Assembly (NCBI GenBank): GCA_016793875.1
Contig: JAEULG010000117.1
Coordinates: forward strand, 1 to 56,849
Direction: 5' to 3'
From: Rhodospirillales bacterium
Lineage (GTDB): Bacteria; Pseudomonadota; Alphaproteobacteria; Rhodospirillales; Defluviicoccaceae
Length of the DNA stretch: 56,849 nucleotides
In this document: one piece after another, positions 53,652 to 56,849 of the stretch
Position numbering within the stretch: the stretch's first letter is position 1
Layout of the letters: every line of letters starts with the position of its first letter
Translations under genes and position numbers: made by a program
The notes under the pieces: model-generated
Seen by the model: only the letters and a program-made list of their open reading frames with translations
Database searches by the model: none
Told to the model about the DNA's origin: nothing

Positions 53652-54772
53652 TGCTCCCCGCGCCCCGCCCGGGCATCCTCGACATCGCCCCTTACGTCGG
53701 CGGCGAGTCCAACGTCCCCGGCCTGAACCGCATCGTCAAGCTCGCCTCCAACGAGAGCGCGCTCGGACCGAGCCCCAAGGCCCTGGCCGCGTTCCGCGAT
53801 GCCGCCGCGACCCTGCACCGCTACCCCGACGGCGGCTGCACCGGCCTGCGCCGGGCGCTGGGTGGCCGCTTCGACCTCGATCCCGCCCGCATCGTCTGCG
53901 GCGCCGGCTCGGACGAGCTGCTGGGGCTGCTGGCGCGCGCCTATGTCGGACCGGGCGAGGAGACGCTCTACACGGCCCACGGCTTCCTGATCTATCCGAT
54001 CGCCACCCGCGCCGCCGGGGCGCTGCCGCGCGCCGTACCCGAGCACCATCTGCGCGCTGACGTCGATGCCCTGCTGGCGGCAGTCACCCCGGCCACCCGC
54101 ATTGTGTTCCTCGCCAACCCCAACAACCCGACCGGCACCTACCTGCCCGCCGCCGAGATGCGCCGGCTGCGCGAGGGGCTGCCGCCGGGCGTGCTGCTGG
54201 TGATCGACGCCGCCTACGCCGAATATGCCGATGCCGCCGACTACACCCCCGGCTTCGAGCTGGTCGATGAGTTCGGCTCGGTGGTGGTCACCCGCACGTT
54301 CTCCAAGATCTACGGCCTCGGCGGCGCCCGCCTCGGCTGGGCCTACTGCCCGGACGCTGTCGCCGACGTACTCAACCGACTGCGCATGCCGTTCAACGTC
54401 GCGGCGCCCGCCCAGGCGGCGGGTGTGGCGGCGCTGTCCGACCTGCCGTTCGTCGAGGCGGCGCAGCGTCATAACCGCCAGTGGCGGGCGTGGAGCCGCT
54501 CGGCGATCGGCGCCCTCGGCCTCGAGGTGCCGGAAAGCCATGGCAACTTCCTGCTGCTCCGCTTCCCCAAGGAGCCGGGAAAGGATGCGGCGGCGGCCGA
54601 TGCCTACCTGAAGTCGCGCGGCTACATCGCAAGGCGGGTCACCTCCTACGGCCTTCCCGACCGGTTGCGGGTGACCATCGGCCTCGAGACGGAGATGCGC
54701 GGCTTCGTCGCAGCGCTGAGCGATTTCATCGGGGGAACCGACGAGCCCAGGGACAGATGGGCCGACCGATGA
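53648..54772 (+). CDS. hisC: Histidinol-phosphate aminotransferase (aromatic aminotransferase candidate)
   Basis: A 374-residue class I/II aminotransferase. VKLASNESALGPSPKA, NPNNPTGTYLP and the PLP lysine K220 (TRTFSKIYGLGGARLGW) are present. The N-terminal [20 protein letters not shown] is HisC-like. In this operon, between chorismate mutase and prephenate dehydrogenase, it probably also transaminates phenylpyruvate or prephenate, a known double role of HisC in alphaproteobacteria. Both ends overlap neighbours by ATGA. Confidence 0.93.
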   Translation: MMLPAPRPGILDIAPYVGGESNVPGLNRIVKLASNESALGPSPKALAAFRDAAATLHRYPDGGCTGLRRALGGRFDLDPARIVCGAGSDELLGLLARAYVGPGEETLYTAHGFLIYPIATRAAGALPRAVPEHHLRADVDALLAAVTPATRIVFLANPNNPTGTYLPAAEMRRLREGLPPGVLLVIDAAYAEYADAADYTPGFELVDEFGSVVVTRTFSKIYGLGGARLGWAYCPDAVADVLNRLRMPFNVAAPAQAAGVAALSDLPFVEAAQRHNRQWRAWSRSAIGALGLEVPESHGNFLLLRFPKEPGKDAAAADAYLKSRGYIARRVTSYGLPDRLRVTIGLETEMRGFVAALSDFIGGTDEPRDRWADR

Positions 54773-55668
54773 ACCAGGACGAAACGCCTCCCGTCCGCTT
54801 CGAGCGCGTCGCTCTGATCGGCATCGGTCTGATCGGCTCGTCGCTCGCCCACGTCATCCGCCGCGACGGCATCGCTCCGCATATCTCGGTGTGCGCCCGC
54901 ACCCACAAGACCCTCGATACCGCACGGGCACTGGGAATTGCCGACAGCACCACCACCGATCCGCGCGCCTGCGTCGAGGGCGCCGACCTCGTCGTCCTGT
55001 GCACCCCGATCGGCACCTACGCCGCGATCACCCGGGCCATCGCGCCGGCGTTGCAGCGCGGCGCCATCGTTACCGACGTCGGCTCGGCGAAGGTGTGCAC
55101 GCTGACCGACGTCGGCGACAACCTGCCGGAGGGCGTCGCCTTCGTGCCCGGCCATCCCATCGCCGGCACCGAGTACTCAGGCCCGGAGTCCGGCTTTGCC
55201 GAGCTGTTCCAGGGGCGTTACTGCCTGCTGACCCCCCCGCCCGGCACCGACCCCGTCGCGGTCGAGCGCATTGCTGCGCTCTGGCGCGCCGCTGGCATGA
55301 TCGTGGAGATGATGCCGGCCGCCCATCATGACCGGGTTCTGGCGATCACCTCGCACCTGCCACACCTGATCGCCTACACCATCGTCGGTACCGCCACCGA
55401 TCTCGCCGAGGAGGCCCGCTCCGAGGTCATCAAGTTCTCCGCCGGCGGCTTCCGCGACTTCACCCGCATCGCCTCCTCCGACCCGGTGATGTGGCGCGAC
55501 ATCTTCCTCAACAACCGCGAGGCAGTCCTCGAGATGCTGGCGCGGTTCAACGAGGATCTGATGGCGCTGCAGCGGGCGATCCGCTGGGGCGAAGGCGACG
55601 TCTTGGAAGACAAGTTCGCCCGCACCCGCGCCATCCGCCGCGGCATTGTCGAGGCCAAACAGGCCTGA
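54769..55668 (+). CDS. tyrA: Prephenate/arogenate dehydrogenase
   Basis: A 299-residue NAD(P) enzyme giving 4-hydroxyphenylpyruvate or tyrosine. VALIGIGLIGSSLAHVI (about 13-29) is the cofactor loop; TDVGSAK, PGHPIAGTEYSGPESG with the catalytic His, and SHLPHLIAYTIV carry the family residues. The C-terminal KFSAGGFRDFTRIASSDP is typical. No chorismate mutase is fused. The name cyclohexadienyl dehydrogenase (TyrC) would suit if both substrates are used. Last gene of the operon. Confidence 0.94.
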   Translation: MNQDETPPVRFERVALIGIGLIGSSLAHVIRRDGIAPHISVCARTHKTLDTARALGIADSTTTDPRACVEGADLVVLCTPIGTYAAITRAIAPALQRGAIVTDVGSAKVCTLTDVGDNLPEGVAFVPGHPIAGTEYSGPESGFAELFQGRYCLLTPPPGTDPVAVERIAALWRAAGMIVEMMPAAHHDRVLAITSHLPHLIAYTIVGTATDLAEEARSEVIKFSAGGFRDFTRIASSDPVMWRDIFLNNREAVLEMLARFNEDLMALQRAIRWGEGDVLEDKFARTRAIRRGIVEAKQA

Positions 55669-55809
55669 GCGGGGTACTTCGCCCCGTCGCGACCCCTCCT
55701 TACCTCCCCTTCCCGGCCATACCGAATCGGCTGGCAGGTGGCTTTGACCGCATCCGGGCCGCCCTGTACGATTTCCTTCACACCAAAGTGAACAGGGAGC
55801 AAACGTCCA

Positions 55810-56526
55810 ATGGTCCCCGCCCCCAACCGCCGCAGGTTCCTCTCGGTAGCCTGCTGCACGGCCGCTGCCGCGGCGACGCTCATCCCCGACCGCATCGCCC
55901 ACGCCTCCTCGCCCGCCAAGCACACCGAGCTGTCCGCCGATCAGGCGCTGGCGGCGCTGAAGGACGGCAACGAGCGGTTCATCAAGGCCGGTGCCGAATG
56001 CTTCGAGGACCTCGCACAGAGGCGTCAATCCATCGCGGCCGGACAAGCCCCGTTCGCGGTGATCGTCGCCTGCTCCGATTCGCGGGTGCCGCCTGAACTG
56101 CTGTTCGCTCGCGGCCTGGGCGAACTGTTCGTCATCCGCGACGCCGGCAACACCGTCGATACCGTGGCGACAGGCAGCATCCAGTATGCGGTCGAGCATC
56201 TCGGCGTGCCCCTGGTGGTCGTCCTCGGCCACCGCCGCTGCGGTGCGGTACAGGCGGCCGTCGCGGTCGTCGAAGAGAACGCCGTTTTCCCCGGCAGCAT
56301 CGGCCAGATGGTGGAGCCGATCGTCCCGGCGGTGCTCAAGGCCAAGGGCGCATCCGGCGACCTCCTGGACAACGCGGTCCGCGAGAACGTGCGGCGGACG
56401 GTGATGCGGCTGCGCACCTCCAGCGAGCCGATCCTCAAGGACCCCCTGGAAGCCGGGCGCCTGAGGGTGGTCGGTGCCCGCTACGATCTCGACGACGGCC
56501 GCGTGGACTGGTTCATGGAAAGCTAG
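55810..56526 (+). CDS. Tat-exported beta-class carbonic anhydrase
   Basis: A 238-residue enzyme interconverting CO2 and bicarbonate. The N-terminus NRRRFLSVACCTAAAAATL is a twin-arginine signal, cleaved near AHAS (about residue 33), so the enzyme is periplasmic and exported folded. Zinc ligands are C88 (with D90 and R92 in CSDSR), H141 and C144 (GHRRCGA). AGGGAGC lies 8 nt before the ATG at 55810. The segment FVIRDAGNTVD is conserved. Single gene after tyrA with a 141-bp gap. Confidence 0.92.
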   Translation: MVPAPNRRRFLSVACCTAAAAATLIPDRIAHASSPAKHTELSADQALAALKDGNERFIKAGAECFEDLAQRRQSIAAGQAPFAVIVACSDSRVPPELLFARGLGELFVIRDAGNTVDTVATGSIQYAVEHLGVPLVVVLGHRRCGAVQAAVAVVEENAVFPGSIGQMVEPIVPAVLKAKGASGDLLDNAVRENVRRTVMRLRTSSEPILKDPLEAGRLRVVGARYDLDDGRVDWFMES

Positions 56527-56622
56527 TCCCGAGCCGGCAGCGGCCGATGTCCTCGTCGGCCGCAACCCTTGGCCCCTTGCAGCGTTGAAGCAGCAGTCGC
56601 CCACACAGAAGGATTGCCGGTC

Positions 56623-56793
56623 ATGGCCAGTGAACCCAACAAGCCGCCCGAAGAGAATGAGACGGACGCGAAGGCGCAGAAGGAGCGCCGAAAGCAAGAA
56701 GAGGAGGCAGCCCTGGACGAAGCCCTGCGCGAGAGCTTTCCCGCCAGCGATCCGCCGGAGCAGACCAGCCGGGTCACCGTCGATCCGAAGTGA
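56623..56793 (+). CDS. Small acidic hydrophilic protein
   Basis: A 56-residue protein beginning MASEPNKPPEENETDAKAQK with AAGGA 9 nt before the ATG at 56623. It is highly charged and ends in ALRESFPASDPPEQTSR. The FPASDPP tail recurs in many small proteobacterial proteins of unknown role. No signal peptide or membrane segment. Follows the carbonic anhydrase gene by 96 bp. Confidence 0.75.
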   Translation: MASEPNKPPEENETDAKAQKERRKQEEEAALDEALRESFPASDPPEQTSRVTVDPK

Positions 56794-56849
56794 CTTCAGC
56801 GACGCCGGGCGCTTCGGACGCTGGACCAGGGGGCGAACTATGCTGGAAC
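56794..56849. other. Right-edge remainder
   Basis: The last 56 bp hold no recognisable feature; an ATG at 56839 could begin a gene outside the window. Confidence 0.4.

Overview
The window is high-GC DNA with dense, mostly operonic genes, frequent ATGA stop/start overlaps and several GTG or TTG starts. Gene content points to an alphaproteobacterium, most likely Rhodospirillales or a close relative: ChvI/ChvG next to a short HprK and a regulatory PTS, HisZ, serC-serA as a pair, a Usg protein, rpoH and a hopanoid cluster. The order-level call is inference from gene content. I see no tRNA, rRNA, CRISPR array, insertion sequence or prophage.

Left part (1-9.7 kb): clpA and clpS on the minus strand, then an unrecognised small gene. 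A C-terminal remnant of a UbiD/BsdC-type decarboxylase lies directly before an intact ubiX. purA-hisZ, an exported protein and an OprB-type porin with a perfect 18-bp palindrome upstream follow on the minus strand.

10.3-16.8 kb: a plus-strand signalling block chvI-chvG-hprK-rapZ-EIIA(Man)-ptsH-ptsI. It has no sugar permease, so it is a regulatory phosphorelay joined to an envelope-stress two-component system. 16.8-20.7 kb is a minus-strand set (poxB, HAD phosphatase, FUSC-type membrane protein, small coiled-coil exported protein). 20.9-24.7 kb holds a beta-hydroxyacid dehydrogenase, a DUF72 protein and an HWE-type sensor kinase with an unusual N-terminus.

24.7-26.9 kb is the accessory-looking part: 1.1 kb without a convincing gene, then a lower-GC secreted protein of unknown function. 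After it comes serC-serA with a clear promoter and a short structured leader, then an orphan TRAP solute-binding protein.

31.5-43.2 kb is a hopanoid lipid region: MlaC-like protein, hpnC, hpnB, hpnD, hpnE, shc and hpnG on plus; hpnH and ispH converging on minus; then hisI, rpmF (58 codons) and a second, HpnM-type MlaC protein. Together these genes supply isoprenoid precursor, make squalene, cyclise it, add and trim the C35 side chain, and probably move lipid across the periplasm.

43.6-56.8 kb: a PAS-PAS-HWE-receiver hybrid kinase, panE-like reductase, rpoH with a long leader holding a 21-codon reading frame and a strong terminator, usg, and a SAM hydrolase. Next is a metallo-beta-lactamase/MNT nucleotidyltransferase fusion followed by a HEPN gene, the best candidate for an undescribed system here. 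The window ends with metX-metW, an aromatic amino acid operon (chorismate mutase with a degenerate prephenate-dehydratase-like tail, hisC, tyrA-type dehydrogenase), a Tat-exported beta-carbonic anhydrase and a small acidic protein.
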